Origin: Intestinirhabdus alba
Lineage (GTDB): Bacteria; Pseudomonadota; Gammaproteobacteria; Enterobacterales; Enterobacteriaceae
Length of the DNA stretch: 64,000 bases
Reading direction: 5' to 3'
NCBI RefSeq assembly: GCF_009711095.1
Contig: NZ_WMJZ01000017.1
Coordinates: forward strand, 41,838 to 105,837
Shown: in pieces, positions 11,423 to 21,647 of the stretch
Position numbering within the stretch: the stretch's first letter is position 1
How the letters are laid out: each line of letters begins with the position of its first letter
Notes under the pieces: model-generated
Told to the model about the DNA's origin: nothing
The model's database searches: none
Seen by the model: the letters and a program-made list of their open reading frames with translations, nothing else
Translations under genes and position numbers: made by a program

Positions 11423-11659
11423 ATGAAAACCAGTGTGCGCATTGGCGCTTTTGAAATCGACGATGGCGAACTGCACGGCGAAGCGTCGGGAGACCGAACG
11501 TTAACCATTCCCTGCAGTTCCGATCCGGATTTATGCATGCAGCTGGATGCCTGGGACGATGAAACCAGCATTCCCGCTATCCTCAACGGTGAGCATTCGG
11601 TTCTTTTTCGCCAGCATTACGATCGACAATCTGACGCCTGGATCATGCGCCTTGCCTGA
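11423..11659 (+). CDS. yebV: Conserved small protein YebV
   Basis: This 78-residue protein (MKTSVRIGAFEIDDGELHGE at its start) matches E. coli YebV over its whole length. Two ATG codons are adjacent (11420 and 11423), 6-9 nt after a GGAG at 11410-11413, so the start could be one codon earlier. A longer frame reaching 11369 has no support. No function is established for the family. It lies in the conserved rsmF-yebV-yebW order. Confidence 0.9.
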   Translation: MKTSVRIGAFEIDDGELHGEASGDRTLTIPCSSDPDLCMQLDAWDDETSIPAILNGEHSVLFRQHYDRQSDAWIMRLA

Positions 11660-11667
11660 TTCAAAAA

Positions 11668-11687
11668 GAACCCGTCGCCAGGCGGGT
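11668..11687 (+). terminator. Weak hairpin after yebV
   Basis: A 6-bp stem AACCCG/CGGGTT closes an 8-nt loop just after the yebV stop codon. Only a poor T tract follows, so its role as a terminator is uncertain. Confidence 0.4.
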
Positions 11688-11759
11688 TACTTATCCTGTT
11701 TATTCCCTGACGCTAACACCTTCTGAACATTCGTTTCGGCGGTACGATTTGAGGATGGA

Positions 11760-11951
11760 ATGTTTGCACTGGTACCGTTTATCTGTTATCTGGGCGGCGG
11801 CTGCGAAGATATCGTCGTGGATATCTACAATTCGGAGCAGCAGTGCCTGTACGCTCTGGACGAGCAGCGGATTCGCCAGGGCGGCTGCTTTCCCGTTGAA
11901 GACTTTATTGATGGATTCTGGCAGCCGGCGCAGCAGTACGGCGACTTCTGA
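11760..11951 (+). CDS. yebW: Conserved small protein YebW
   Basis: The 63-residue protein begins MFALVPFICYLGGGCEDIVV and ends FWQPAQQYGDF, the same length as E. coli YebW and clearly related throughout. It has four cysteines (9, 15, 29 and 43) and an acidic character. Its function is unknown. Confidence 0.9.
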   Translation: MFALVPFICYLGGGCEDIVVDIYNSEQQCLYALDEQRIRQGGCFPVEDFIDGFWQPAQQYGDF

Positions 11952-12064
11952 TCGCTGAAGCCAGGGTTAACTGGCCACCCCGCCCTCCCTGCGGCGCAAA
12001 TAAGGCTATTCGGACAGGCTGGCGCAGGGGCCGCACCGCATATTCCCGCTTTATTCCTGCGTTT

Positions 12065-12199
12065 TATATCCTAAATAATTCGAGTTTCAGGACAAAACGC
12101 AGCGCGTTTTGAACAGCCCCCGGGCTGGCCCCGAAGGGGTGAGACCCTCAGCCCGAATCACGCGGCGACGCACATGCAACTTGAAGTATGACGGGTATA
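12065..12199. repeat. MITE-like element, copy A (135 bp)
   Basis: The left end is a variant of TATACCCTAAATAATTCGAG. The right end is the inverse of TATACCCGTCATACTTCAAG, so the element has imperfect terminal inverted repeats of about 25 bp with TATA at each outer edge. Internally it has the hairpin AAAACGC-AGC-GCGTTTT and the hairpin CCCCGAAGGGG. The rest of the gene-free stretch 11952-12448 is AT-rich sequence that should hold the promoter of the acyltransferase. Confidence 0.85.
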
Positions 12200-12448
12200 C
12201 ACCAGAAAGCGTCTTCGCTATCTTAAACCTCTCCCCTATCGGATACTGCCCGACAGCAAAAAAATATACTGCTTTTCTAATTTTTGTTATCTTGCTTCTT
12301 TATATTCCAGAAATAGTTCGGGTAGCGGTCAAGCGTAAACCATATTGTCTTAAATATGACCTTTTTGTTACAGAATAGCTCCTGCTCCCGCTCAGTGGCC
12401 CAACAACTATTTCACATATCACAAACAAATAAGAATCTGAGTCACTTA

Positions 12449-13003
12449 ATGGATAAAGCATTTCTGCAGGAATGCCTGCGGGTAGAAGTAATTGGTGGCA
12501 GAGACAAAGCCTTTACCTGGCCTCGCGCAATACGCCACGCCTGGCGTCAGCCTAAACGCCGCTTCCTGTTCTGGTGGCGTATCGCCTCTTATTTGTACAG
12601 CTCAGGAGGCAAAAGAACCAGGAAGATTGCCTCATTTATAAACCGCCGTCTGATGCGCAAATACCATACTGAGATTGGCTTAGGTGCGAAAATTCAGCCC
12701 GGGCTGAACATTGCGCATTATAATGGAATTGTGGTGTCAATTTATTGTGAGATTGGCAAAAATTTTTTAATTCGCCAAAACACCACCATTGGCATTAAAC
12801 AGCCGGGAAAAAACGATGCGGAGTATCAAATTACCATTGGCGATAACGTTACGCTGGGAGCCAACTGCTGCATTATAGCCGACCGGATAAAAATTGGTAG
12901 CAATGTCACCATTGGTGCGATGTCGTTTATCAACAAAGATATTCCCGATAACACCCTTTATTATACCAGGAAAGAGAATACCATTGAGAGCCAGAGTCAA
13001 TAA
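12449..13003 (+). CDS. Serine-acetyltransferase-like hexapeptide acyltransferase
   Basis: This is a left-handed beta-helix acyltransferase of the SAT-like group. Members transfer an acetyl group to serine or, often, to sugars of surface polysaccharides. From ATG 12449 the protein has 184 residues (MDKAFLQECLRVEVIGG). An in-frame ATG at 12356 would add 31 residues with no family resemblance and no clear ribosome site. An N-terminal helical part is followed by hexapeptide turns: IGLGAKIQPGLNIAHYNG, then ITIGDNVTLGANCCIIAD, then IKIGSNVTIGAMSFI. The gene is visibly richer in A and T than its neighbours and is bracketed by MITE copies A and B, which suggests horizontal acquisition. The substrate is unknown. 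Confidence 0.75.
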   Translation: MDKAFLQECLRVEVIGGRDKAFTWPRAIRHAWRQPKRRFLFWWRIASYLYSSGGKRTRKIASFINRRLMRKYHTEIGLGAKIQPGLNIAHYNGIVVSIYCEIGKNFLIRQNTTIGIKQPGKNDAEYQITIGDNVTLGANCCIIADRIKIGSNVTIGAMSFINKDIPDNTLYYTRKENTIESQSQ

Positions 13004-13148
13004 TAACCGATCAATGGCACCCGTCCCGGCAGCTGCTGAAGATATCCCGATCTGCCGGTTAATTCTCTTATTACCTTCGTTTTATTTACGCTGTACGGCT
13101 GCGAACGGTAAATCTATAATAAGTCACTGCTAAAATATAATTATGATC

Positions 13149-13443
13149 TATACCCTAAATAATTCGAGTTGCAGGACAAAACGCGGCACGTTTTGTACAG
13201 CCGTAGCACTGGCCCCGAAGGGGTGAGGCCGCAGGCCGAATCACGCGGCAAGCGATCGGTGAGGGACAGGGATGTCCCTCATTCATCCCCGGGAGCATAG
13301 CGAACACTATGACCGGGGTGAACGACAAATCTGTCGGGAGCAGATTTGAACGCCGCGCAGCGGCGGCCCGTCAGGGCGAGTCTCATGGATGAGACAAGTA
13401 ACCAGAAGCCAACGCACATGCAGCCTGAAGTATGACGGGTATA
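13149..13443. repeat. MITE-like element, long composite copy B (295 bp)
   Basis: The ends are the same as in copies A, C, D and E, but the middle is about 160 bp longer. The extra sequence is almost entirely hairpins. In order: GAGGGACAGGGATGTCCCTC; a CATCCCCGG/CCGGGGTG stem around 13285-13322; ACAAATCTGTCGGGAGCAGATTTG-type arms near 13325-13350; GCCGC/GCGGC near 13352-13367; and GAGTCTCATGGATGAGAC near 13378-13394. The short copies look like internal-deletion derivatives of this form. The flanking stretches 13004-13148 and 13444-13650 hold no gene I can recognise. Confidence 0.85.
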
Positions 13444-13650
13444 TATTTTTGAATATGCTTTTACCTGACCGTTTTGCTTATAACCGTCTACGCCGTTTCG
13501 AAGATGCTCACGCAGTATCAATATGCGTTCCTGGATGGGCTGCACGGCGTTTATGCCGCTCTGGTTGCCCTGTTTCATTTATACTGGCGGGCGGTGAAAT
13601 GGGGCCAGTGATAACACGGCCGTTCGCCCTGTGTTAAGGCGCGCCGGAGC

Positions 13651-14817
13651 CTAATTGTTGCCAAACACATCGCGCGTATAAACCTTCTCCCTGACGTCCT
13701 GCAGCTCCGCCGCCATTCGGTTTGAGATAATCACATCGGCCTGACGCTTAAAGGCGAGCAGATTTCGTTCAAGCCTGGCGTTGAAAAAGTGGGACTCCGC
13801 CATGGCCGGCTCATAAATAATAATTTCCACGCCTTTTGCCTGCAGTCGCCTGATCACCCCCTGCACCGATGAGGAGCGGAAGTTATCAGACCCCTCTTTC
13901 GCAATCAGCCGGTAAACGCCAACCACATCAGGCTTCCTGGCAAGAATCGCACTGGCGATAAAGTCTTTTCGCGTGCGGTTAGCCTCAACGATCGCCGCAA
14001 TCAGGCTATTAGGTACGTTACGATAATTCGCCAGCAGCTGTTTAGTATCTTTTGGCAGGCAGTAGCCGCCATAGCCAAATGACGGATTATTGTAATGATT
14101 GCCAATCCGCGGATCGAGACACACCCCTTCAACGATCTGTCGGGTATTCAGCCCCATGCTTTCGGCATAGCTGTCCAGCTCGTTAAAATAGGCCACCCGC
14201 ATCGCCAGATAGGTATTGGTAAACAGCTTAATCGCCTCTGCCTCTGTCGAATCAGTAAACAGCGTCGGGATCTCCTGTTTTACCGCCCCCTCCTGCAGCA
14301 GAGCGGCGAAGGTTCTGCCACACACGGAATCTTCACCGACCACGATTCGTGACGGATAAAGATTATCGTAAAGCGCTTTACCCTCCCGCAGAAACTCCGG
14401 TGAGAAAATAATATGTTGCCCGGCAAATTTTTGGCGGATGCGCTTTGTAAACCCTACGGGAACGGTAGATTTAATGACGATAACCGCCGCAGGGTTAATT
14501 TCCGCCACGTCCCGGATAACGCACTCGACGCTTTCGGTATTAAACGAATGGTTCACCGGATCGTAATCAGTAGGCGTGGCGATAATAACGTAATCCGCCT
14601 CCTGATACGCCCTCTTTTTATCCAGCGTGGCGCTAATCATCGTCCTCTCCGACTGCAAATATTGCTCAATATATTCATCAGCAATCGGCGACACTCTGCT
14701 ATTTATCATTGCCACGCGATGGGGGTTAATATCAAAAGCAATAACCTTATGGTGTTGGGCAATCAGTAAGGCGTTAGACAGCCCGACATATCCGGTTCCG
14801 GAAACGGTAATTTTCAT
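13651..14817 (-). CDS. ugd: UDP-glucose 6-dehydrogenase
   Basis: Ugd oxidises UDP-glucose to UDP-glucuronate with NAD. This is the precursor for L-Ara4N (ArnA substrate), colanic acid and other acidic capsules. The 388 residues equal the E. coli length. The N-terminal NAD-binding motif is [11 protein letters not shown]; the catalytic cysteine is in [12 protein letters not shown] (about residue 253); [12 protein letters not shown] and the C-terminal UDP-binding half are conserved. It follows the reductase gene by 56 bp on the same strand, so the two may form an operon. It is 1.5 kb from the arn operon, whereas in E. coli K-12 ugd is at the gnd/his region. Confidence 0.95.
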   Translation of the reverse strand: MKITVSGTGYVGLSNALLIAQHHKVIAFDINPHRVAMINSRVSPIADEYIEQYLQSERTMISATLDKKRAYQEADYVIIATPTDYDPVNHSFNTESVECVIRDVAEINPAAVIVIKSTVPVGFTKRIRQKFAGQHIIFSPEFLREGKALYDNLYPSRIVVGEDSVCGRTFAALLQEGAVKQEIPTLFTDSTEAEAIKLFTNTYLAMRVAYFNELDSYAESMGLNTRQIVEGVCLDPRIGNHYNNPSFGYGGYCLPKDTKQLLANYRNVPNSLIAAIVEANRTRKDFIASAILARKPDVVGVYRLIAKEGSDNFRSSSVQGVIRRLQAKGVEIIIYEPAMAESHFFNARLERNLLAFKRQADVIISNRMAAELQDVREKVYTRDVFGNN

Positions 14818-14873
14818 TTCATACTCGCAAAATTAGCGTACGTTGACAGCGGCCAGATCCGGCGCTGGGCGCA

Positions 14874-15983
14874 TTATTTAAAATCGACTTTCATCATCTC
14901 TGGAATCGACGTGCCGCGGGTGGTCTCAACACAATGACGGATATAATCAACGAAGCGTGGCGGATGCGGCATCCCTAAACCGAGCAGCTTTTTATTGGAA
15001 AAGCGCACGTTGAGCCGGGAAAACTCGCCGTACAGGCGCATGGCCCTGAGCATCAGCCGCTCATTGCACGGCCCGTAAATCGTTTTAAATTCCCTGCGGC
15101 ACTGGATAAGATCCTCATAGTCGACCTGCCGGTAGTCAGAGGAGAGCGGCGGCTGCCCCAGCGCGTCGGCAATGGCCCGATCGATCTCCGCAAAGCTGAC
15201 GCTGCGCTCGTCACCGGCGGAAACGTGGTACACCCGCTCCTCAACGGTCCGCCTTTTTACCAGCATCAGCAGCGCTTCCGCACAATAATCCACCGGGATA
15301 ACATCGATTTTATCGCCAAGGGAACACATAAATTTACCCAGCATCAGCGCCATGCGGAAAACCCAGAAGATGCTGCTGGAGGGACGGCAGCCCAGGCTGC
15401 TGTGGCCCACGACGATTGAAGGCCGGGCAATCACCAGCGGCAGCGCCGGGCACTGCTCCAGCATCAGCTGCTCAATGGAGGATTTAGACCAGGTATACTG
15501 AACCAGATGCTCCTCTTCCTCCTTATGGGTGATGCTCTCGGTCACCAGCGCGCCGGCTTCCGGGATGCAGGACATGGCGGTTCCCACGTGGAGAAAACGC
15601 TTAAGTTTACGCACATTGGCCATTCGGCGGGCAAACTTCAGCGTACCTTCGACATTCACTTTCCATATCAGCGCATTCTCACCAAAGGAGGCGACGGCGG
15701 CGGCGTTAATCACGTGCGTCACCTCAAGAAGACGCTCATCATTCAGGAAACGATCCGGCTCCGCCAGGTCGCCAATGATAATATTTTGCAGGCTGAGGCT
15801 GCTCAGTGATTTTTCATCGCAGGCAAAGCGCTGAAGATTCTCTTTTATTCTACTCAGCCCTTCCTCAGCTGAAGATGCCCTGACCAGCAGCAGATAGTGA
15901 TCAAACGCATTTTCAGAGAGTGCTTTCGCTAAAACTGCGCCACTGAGAAACCCTGTGGCTCCGGTAATTAATAAAGAACTCAT
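14874..15983 (-). CDS. Extended-SDR / thioester-reductase-like NAD(P)-dependent protein
   Basis: This 369-residue protein belongs to the male-sterility/thioester-reductase branch of extended short-chain dehydrogenases (NAD_binding_4 type). The nucleotide-binding motif TGATGFLSG is at residues 7-15, and a downstream INAAAVASFG follows. The YxxxK catalytic pair is at Tyr163 and Lys167 (YTWSK). HVIPVDY-like positions read DVIPVDYCAEALL. Relatives include acyl-CoA/acyl-carrier reductases and sugar-nucleotide epimerases, so the substrate cannot be set from sequence. It starts with a good AGAGG site and lies directly upstream of ugd on the same strand. Confidence 0.7.
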   Translation of the reverse strand: MSSLLITGATGFLSGAVLAKALSENAFDHYLLLVRASSAEEGLSRIKENLQRFACDEKSLSSLSLQNIIIGDLAEPDRFLNDERLLEVTHVINAAAVASFGENALIWKVNVEGTLKFARRMANVRKLKRFLHVGTAMSCIPEAGALVTESITHKEEEEHLVQYTWSKSSIEQLMLEQCPALPLVIARPSIVVGHSSLGCRPSSSIFWVFRMALMLGKFMCSLGDKIDVIPVDYCAEALLMLVKRRTVEERVYHVSAGDERSVSFAEIDRAIADALGQPPLSSDYRQVDYEDLIQCRREFKTIYGPCNERLMLRAMRLYGEFSRLNVRFSNKKLLGLGMPHPPRFVDYIRHCVETTRGTSIPEMMKVDFK

Positions 15984-16152
15984 TCACTTTACCTCTTCGA
16001 TTAAAAAAGAGATTGTAGAGCGCAAATAATAAACACTATTTCAACAGCGCACGCGCCGAATGAAATAAAGTGAATATCAATACAGGGTAAATAACCTGAA
16101 TTTTTTAATTCAAAACGGAACTTAACTTAAAACTGATAAAGCAATTACATTA

Positions 16153-16285
16153 TATACCCTAAATAATTCGAGTCGCCGGACAAAACGCAGCGCGTTTTGA
16201 ACACCCCCCGGGCTGGCCCCGAAGGGGTGAGGCCCCAGGGCCGAATAAAGCCAACGCACATGCAACTTGAAGTATGACGGGTATA
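16153..16285. repeat. MITE-like element, copy C (133 bp)
   Basis: The ends and the internal AAAACGC/GCGTTTT and CCCCGAAGGGG hairpins are the same as in copy A. It sits in the 394-bp gap between the reductase and arnF. The remainder of that gap (15984-16152) is AT-rich and probably carries the reductase promoter. Confidence 0.85.
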
Positions 16286-16309
16286 CACCCTGAATAATTC
16301 AGGTAGCTG
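16282..16309. repeat. Truncated MITE end fused to copy C
   Basis: A second left end, TATACACCCTGAATAATTCA and a few bases more, begins at the terminal TATA of copy C and has no right end. It looks like a nested or abortive second insertion. Confidence 0.5.
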
Positions 16310-16377
16310 AGTTCATTATTTCTGTCCACCGCAGCCGTGGCCGATCCGGCTAAACCATAATACGCGGCCCCACTATA

Positions 16378-16779
16378 TTATTGACGTTCGTTCGCAGACG
16401 CCCCACGCCTCCCCGGCAGAAAAATCAGCAGCAGGCCGAGAAAAATCAGGATAGCGCCCGCGAACTTCTGCTGGCTGAACCGCTCATGGAGCCACGGCAG
16501 GCAAATCGCGCCGACCCACACCAGCACGTAGCTCAGGCTGAGCAGCGGATAAGCATGGCTCAGCGCAATCTTACGCAGCGCCAGATACCAGCAAACCATG
16601 GAGAGCCCGTAGGCGGCCAGCCCCGCCAGCAAAACCAGAGAAGAGGTGCCGCCCAGCAGCGCCGGGCCGTAATAACCCCAGTCCCATGAAAGCGGCGGAA
16701 GCTGGAGCATGGCCCACTTCATACCCAGCTGCGCCCCGCTGACCAGCAGTACGCTTATCAGCGCCCATAAATAGCCCAT
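16378..16779 (-). CDS. arnF: Undecaprenyl-phosphate-L-Ara4N flippase subunit ArnF
   Basis: ArnF pairs with ArnE to move undecaprenyl-phosphate-L-Ara4N across the inner membrane. The 133-residue protein has four hydrophobic helices in the pattern of a small EamA/SMR-like transporter. It is the last gene of the arn operon and overlaps the arnE stop by one base (TGATG). Confidence 0.92.
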   Translation of the reverse strand: MGYLWALISVLLVSGAQLGMKWAMLQLPPLSWDWGYYGPALLGGTSSLVLLAGLAAYGLSMVCWYLALRKIALSHAYPLLSLSYVLVWVGAICLPWLHERFSQQKFAGAILIFLGLLLIFLPGRRGASANERQ

Positions 16780-17117
16780 CAGACGTCGCCCCCCAGCAGG
16801 ATAATACCGACAATAATCAGCAGCACCGCCAGCCAGTGACGTACGGCGATCCGCTCCTTCCAGATCCAGGCTGCGGCCAGGGTGACCCAGACAAAGTTAA
16901 GGCTCAGCATCGGATACGCCACGCTGACCGGGAGCCGCTGCAGCACCACCAGCCACAGCAGCATACCGAGGCCCAGCGACAGCAGCGCTAATCCTGACCA
17001 GACGCAAAAATGGCGGCCGCGCCGCCCGCTGCGGCACGGAGCGGCCGCCTGCTTCTGACACAGCTGTCCGATACAGCTGAGCAGGCTGGCCAGTATCAGG
17101 CAGAGCCAGACGCTCAT
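16779..17117 (-). CDS. arnE: Undecaprenyl-phosphate-L-Ara4N flippase subunit ArnE
   Basis: This 112-residue, four-helix membrane protein is the ArnF partner. It opens [25 protein letters not shown] (first 20 residues diagnostic for ArnE-type small transporters). The start overlaps the arnT stop (ATGA), and the stop overlaps the arnF start. Operon position and size fix the assignment. Confidence 0.92.
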   Translation of the reverse strand: MSVWLCLILASLLSCIGQLCQKQAAAPCRSGRRGRHFCVWSGLALLSLGLGMLLWLVVLQRLPVSVAYPMLSLNFVWVTLAAAWIWKERIAVRHWLAVLLIIVGIILLGGDV

Positions 17118-18769
17118 TGCGGCAGATACTGGATAAAGACAACCTGCCCCAGCACATAGAAATCATCGGGAGCCGGCAGGGCCAGGTCATCCATACTTTC
17201 TCCTTTACCCAGGGCCAGAACCAGCGACACCGGCCCCAGGGGGCGATGCTCCGCCAGCCAGTCGCCAAACGCCTTCCCGGAGATGAATTTTCCCCGCGCG
17301 TCCGGCCAGCTCAGGCCATAGCGCAGCTCCCCCTGCCTGTCATACATGATGATATCGTCACGCTTCAGCGTCCAGGCGAGACCCGAGCCGATGCCCACGC
17401 TGTTGGTCAGCACGTAGCGGCTTGACGCCAACGATTCGCTCACGGCCGCGATCATAAACTGGGGCTGCTTCTTATCCATAATCTGCTCCGGGATGCTCCC
17501 CCCTACCAGCAGCGCCAGCCCCAGCGGACACAAGGCGGACAGCAGCCAACGACGGCCCCGGTCGCGCATCGCGAGGCACCCGGCCAGCGCCCAGACCGCA
17601 AAGGCCACCGCCGCCAGCAGGCACTTGTACAGCTCACCGTGGCTCCAGAGCGGCTGGCGCAAAAGGCCCCACGGCGAAACCACCAGCACCGCCACCAGCC
17701 CCGTCAGGCCAAAGGCCAGGTTGAGCGCGCCGTTGAGACGCAGCGCCCTGCCTCCCGCCTTTACGGCCTCCAGCGCATAGCGCGCCATCAGAATCGACAG
17801 CGGCGCAAAGCACGGCAGAATATAGGTTGGCAGCTTGCCCTTCGCCACGCTGAAGAACAGGAGCGGCATCACCACCCAGCCCAGCAGATAGAGCGCGCCG
17901 CGCCCCTCAGCGCGCTCGCTCCAGCCGCCCTTCAGCGCTCCCGGCAGCAGCGCCAGCCACGGCAGGCTGCCGGCAAGCAGGAACGGAAGGTAGTACCAGA
18001 ACGGTGCCTTGTGCTGGGCGTTATCTTCGGCGAAACGCTGAATATGCTCCACCCAGAAGAAGTAGCGCCAGAAGTCCGGCTCGCGCTGCGCGATGGCCAG
18101 CCCCCACGGCAGTACCACCAGCGCGCAGACCGCCACCGCCACCCAGCCGTAAACCAGCACCTCGCGCCAGCGCTTGCGGGCAATAACCCACGGCAGCACG
18201 CTCACCACCGGCACCGCCAGCGCCAGGAAGCCTTTCGTCATCACCCCCAGACCGCAGGCAACGCCCAGCAGCGCATAGCCCGCCAGCCTCTCCCTGCGGG
18301 TGCGCGCCGCGGCGGCGCTCCAGAAACTGCACATCGCCAGCGCCAGCCACAGGGTTATCATCGGGTCCAGCACCGCGTAGGTGCCGACCCCATAGACCAG
18401 CAGCGAGGTCAGAAAAATAACCGGTGCCAGGGCCGCAATGTGCTTACTGCGGAAAATTTGCCACGCCAGCCACGCCACCAGCAGGGCGGTTATCAGAGTG
18501 GAAAACACCGCGCCGGAGCGAACGCCGAAGTTGTTATGACCAAACAGCCACTGACCAGCGCTGTTAATCCAGTAGCCGACGATCGGCTTTTCGAAATAGC
18601 GCACGCCGAGAAAATGCGGCACCACCCAGTCGCCCGAGGCCAGCATTTCGCGGCTGATTTCCGCATAGCGGGTCTCATCAGGCTGCCAGAGCAGGCGGAA
18701 ATTAAGCGGCAGCAGATAGTACAGCGCAAAAAGCCCGGCCAGATAAACGACATAACGGCTGTTTTTCAT
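17114..18769 (-). CDS. arnT: Lipid A L-Ara4N transferase ArnT
   Basis: ArnT (PmrK) is a GT-C glycosyltransferase (GT83) that moves L-Ara4N from undecaprenyl phosphate to lipid A phosphates on the periplasmic side, giving polymyxin resistance. The protein has 551 residues against 550 in E. coli. It has about a dozen transmembrane helices, and the first periplasmic loop carries the acidic [17 protein letters not shown] motif (Asp/Glu catalytic region) and the FEKPIVGYW stretch. The C-terminal soluble domain begins near residue 430. It is coupled to arnD by a 4-bp overlap. Confidence 0.95.
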   Translation of the reverse strand: MKNSRYVVYLAGLFALYYLLPLNFRLLWQPDETRYAEISREMLASGDWVVPHFLGVRYFEKPIVGYWINSAGQWLFGHNNFGVRSGAVFSTLITALLVAWLAWQIFRSKHIAALAPVIFLTSLLVYGVGTYAVLDPMITLWLALAMCSFWSAAAARTRRERLAGYALLGVACGLGVMTKGFLALAVPVVSVLPWVIARKRWREVLVYGWVAVAVCALVVLPWGLAIAQREPDFWRYFFWVEHIQRFAEDNAQHKAPFWYYLPFLLAGSLPWLALLPGALKGGWSERAEGRGALYLLGWVVMPLLFFSVAKGKLPTYILPCFAPLSILMARYALEAVKAGGRALRLNGALNLAFGLTGLVAVLVVSPWGLLRQPLWSHGELYKCLLAAVAFAVWALAGCLAMRDRGRRWLLSALCPLGLALLVGGSIPEQIMDKKQPQFMIAAVSESLASSRYVLTNSVGIGSGLAWTLKRDDIIMYDRQGELRYGLSWPDARGKFISGKAFGDWLAEHRPLGPVSLVLALGKGESMDDLALPAPDDFYVLGQVVFIQYLPQ

Positions 18770-19668
18770 AGGTCCGAATCCAGTAGTTGTTCACACCCAA
18801 GCCAGCCTTCCCGGCCGGCAATCTCGCCCCGCGTCACGATGCCGGAGGGCAGTTCACCCGGATCGGCGGGCAGCAGCTGGCTCAGCGGGCAAAACTGAAC
18901 GCCCTCTTCCGCCGCCATCGCCAGCAGAGCGGTAAACTGCCGGGCGCAGGCGATGCCTTCAACCTCGGCATGAATGGTATAGACCGGTACGCCCGACGCC
19001 TGATGAATGCGGTCCAGCAGATAGCGGTTAAAATCCACGCCGACGACGACGCGCCCGACCGCCTCATCCCAGGTCGGCAGCGTCACCGGAATCTGTACGG
19101 TGCCGCTCACGCCGTCGTCCAGCCGTGGTAAAAAGGGGCGCGTGCCCCGGCAGTCGCTGTTGTAGCGAAAGCAAAAAGGCTCCTTGGCCGCCACCACCCG
19201 CCGGTCGGCGCGCCAGCCGGCGACGGCCGAGCAGGTCACCGGCCGGCCGATGATGCGCTCCAACTCCAGCAGACCGCGCTCAATCTCCAGCGCCAGGCGC
19301 GCCTGGGACCAGACGCCGCTCCAGGTCTGCCAGCCGTGGTGATCCCAGGCGTGCAGCCCCACCTCATGACGCCGCGCGGCGGCGCGGATAATCGCTTCAT
19401 TACCCGCCCCGATCCTGCGCCCCGGCCACGCGGTGCCGGCGAGCAGGATCTCCCAGCCGTACAGCGACGCGGCCTTTGAGCGCAGCATCTTCCACAGAAA
19501 TCCCGGCTTCACCAGACGCCACAGATGACGCCCCATGTTGTCCGGGCCGACGCTGAAAAAGAAGCTGGCCTGAACCCCGTACTGGCCCAGCGATGTCAGC
19601 AGACGCGGAACGCCCTCCCGGGTGCCGCGAAAGGTATCAACATCGATACGCAGGCCCACCTGCCTCAT
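18766..19668 (-). CDS. arnD: 4-deoxy-4-formamido-L-arabinose-phosphoundecaprenol deformylase ArnD
   Basis: ArnD removes the formyl group from the undecaprenyl-phosphate-linked sugar before it is flipped. The 300-residue protein is a NodB-type polysaccharide deacetylase. It opens [19 protein letters not shown], where the aspartates act in metal binding and catalysis. [14 protein letters not shown] supplies the metal-binding histidines. Overlaps of 4 bp with arnA and arnT show tight coupling. Confidence 0.94.
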   Translation of the reverse strand: MRQVGLRIDVDTFRGTREGVPRLLTSLGQYGVQASFFFSVGPDNMGRHLWRLVKPGFLWKMLRSKAASLYGWEILLAGTAWPGRRIGAGNEAIIRAAARRHEVGLHAWDHHGWQTWSGVWSQARLALEIERGLLELERIIGRPVTCSAVAGWRADRRVVAAKEPFCFRYNSDCRGTRPFLPRLDDGVSGTVQIPVTLPTWDEAVGRVVVGVDFNRYLLDRIHQASGVPVYTIHAEVEGIACARQFTALLAMAAEEGVQFCPLSQLLPADPGELPSGIVTRGEIAGREGWLGCEQLLDSDL

Positions 19669-21647
19669 GGCTGCCGCTCGTCCTGCGGCGCAACGGTACG
19701 CAGGAAAAAGTCCAGCGTCCGTTCCACGGTCTCCTCCATGGCGACCGTCGGCGACCAGTTCAGGCAGCGTTTCGCATTGCCAATGTCCGGCTTGCGGAAC
19801 TCAACGTCCTGATATCCTTTACCGTAATAGTCGCTGCTTTCCACCTCGCGGAAGCCGGCAAACGGCGGGAAGCGATCGCGCAGCGGATGGCGTTCGAAGC
19901 AGGCGAGCAGCGTTTCAGCCAGCACTTTAATGCTCGCCTCGTTATCGGGGCTGCCGATGTTAATAATCTGTCCGTCGCACAGGCCGTCCCGGTTCTCAAT
20001 AATGCGAAATAACGCTTCGATACCGTCGCGAATATCCGTGAAGCAGCGCTTCTGCTTACCGCCATCGATCAGCCTGATGGGCGAGCCTTCCACCAGATTA
20101 AGGATCAGCTGAGTGATGGCGCGGGAGCTGCCGGTGCGCGCGGCGTTCAGGCTATCCAGCCGCGGCCCCATCCAGTTGAACGGGCGAAACAGGGTAAACT
20201 TCAGGCCGTGCTTATCGCCGTAGGCCCAGATCACGCGGTCCAGCAGCTGTTTTGACACCGAGTAAATCCAGCGCTGTTTATTAATTGGACCAACCACCAG
20301 GTTGGAATGGTCTTCATTAAAAGCGTTATCGGTGCACATGCCGTACACTTCCGACGTCGACGGAAAGATGATGCGTTTATTGTATTTCACGCAGCTGCGG
20401 ATAATCTTCAGGTTCTCTTCGAAGTCCAGCTCGAAGACGCGCAGCGGGTTGCGCGTATACTCAACCGGAGTGGCGATCGCCACCAGCGGCAGCACCACGT
20501 CGCACTTCTTAATGTGATATTCGATCCACTCCGAGTGAATGCTGATATCGCCTTCCATAAAGTGGAAGCGCGGGTTGTCGAGAAAGCGCCCGACGGCCTC
20601 TGAACCGATATCCAGGCCGTAGATCTCGTAGCCCTCCTCTTTCAGCAGGCGTTCGGTCAGGTGGTTGCCGATAAAGCCGTTCACCCCGAGGATCAGCACC
20701 CGGGTCCGGCGCTTAGCCTCCGCTACTGGCCGGTGGCTCAGCAGCGCGCCGGCAACCAGCCCCAGCGCCTGCGCCAGCTGGGCTCCCTGCAGGTAAATGC
20801 CGCGTTCGGTCTGCCCGGCGACAATCTCCAGCGCCCCCTCCTGACAGGCCACCACCAGCGACGAGGTGGAGATCACCACGCCCGGCTTCGCCGACACGTC
20901 GTGACGCACGCGGGATTCCCAGACTATAAACCGGGTCGCCCCGACATAACCGAAGGCTCCGGGCCACGGCTCGGAGACCGCCCGCACCAGGTTGTGCAGC
21001 GCGCGCGCCGGTTTTTCCCAGTCAAGACGACCATCCTCCGGCGTTCGGCGACCGACATAGCTCGCCTGGTCGTGATCCTGAGGGCGCTCCTCAGTTTTAC
21101 CTTCGCGGATCGCCGGCAGCGCCTGGCCCAGCAGCTCCCCGGCGGCCGCGCACAGCTTGCGGTGCAGCGTCAGCGCCCTCTCCTCTTCGTCGATGGCCAC
21201 CGTCCGCTGGGCAACGATATCCCCCGCGTCGGCGCGGTTAACCATCCGGTGCAGGGTCACCCCGGTTTCCGTTTCACCGTTCACCAGCACCCAGTTCAAC
21301 GGTGCGCGACCACGGTATTTCGGCAGCAGGGAGCCGTGCAGGTTGAAGGCTCCTTTCGGCGCGATGCTGAGGATCGCCTCGCCCAGCAGGTTACGGTAGT
21401 AGAAAGAAAACAGCACTTCCGGCCTCATCTCCCGGATACGTTCCACCCACAGCGGGTGGTTGACGTCATCCGGTGCCCAGACCGGGATGCCCAGCCCGGC
21501 GGCGAGGCGCGCAACGGAGCCAAAAAAAGGGGTTTCGCCCGGCGTATCCGGATGGGTAAAAACGGCGGCGATCTCATAGCCGGCCTCCAGCAGGGAGTGG
21601 ATGCCGGTACACCCCATATCGTGATAGGCAAAAACGATGGCTTTCAT
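19665..21647 (-). CDS. arnA: Bifunctional UDP-L-Ara4N formyltransferase / UDP-glucuronate decarboxylase ArnA
   Basis: The N-terminal domain (about 1-300) formylates UDP-L-Ara4N. Its catalytic Asn/His pair is in [13 protein letters not shown], and the aspartate is in NRADAGD. The C-terminal domain (about 315-660) oxidatively decarboxylates UDP-glucuronate. It is an extended SDR with [19 protein letters not shown] (Ser/Glu catalytic residues) and a conserved arginine region near the end. The 660 residues equal E. coli ArnA. The decarboxylase product is the substrate of ArnB, encoded two genes upstream. Confidence 0.96.
   Translation of the reverse strand: MKAIVFAYHDMGCTGIHSLLEAGYEIAAVFTHPDTPGETPFFGSVARLAAGLGIPVWAPDDVNHPLWVERIREMRPEVLFSFYYRNLLGEAILSIAPKGAFNLHGSLLPKYRGRAPLNWVLVNGETETGVTLHRMVNRADAGDIVAQRTVAIDEEERALTLHRKLCAAAGELLGQALPAIREGKTEERPQDHDQASYVGRRTPEDGRLDWEKPARALHNLVRAVSEPWPGAFGYVGATRFIVWESRVRHDVSAKPGVVISTSSLVVACQEGALEIVAGQTERGIYLQGAQLAQALGLVAGALLSHRPVAEAKRRTRVLILGVNGFIGNHLTERLLKEEGYEIYGLDIGSEAVGRFLDNPRFHFMEGDISIHSEWIEYHIKKCDVVLPLVAIATPVEYTRNPLRVFELDFEENLKIIRSCVKYNKRIIFPSTSEVYGMCTDNAFNEDHSNLVVGPINKQRWIYSVSKQLLDRVIWAYGDKHGLKFTLFRPFNWMGPRLDSLNAARTGSSRAITQLILNLVEGSPIRLIDGGKQKRCFTDIRDGIEALFRIIENRDGLCDGQIINIGSPDNEASIKVLAETLLACFERHPLRDRFPPFAGFREVESSDYYGKGYQDVEFRKPDIGNAKRCLNWSPTVAMEETVERTLDFFLRTVAPQDERQP

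Noticed and set aside
17639..18898. Long open frame (419 codons) antisense to arnT and arnD
   Set aside because: It has a His/Gln/Arg-rich composition typical of the reverse complement of GC-rich genes, and it covers two well-identified genes on the other strand.
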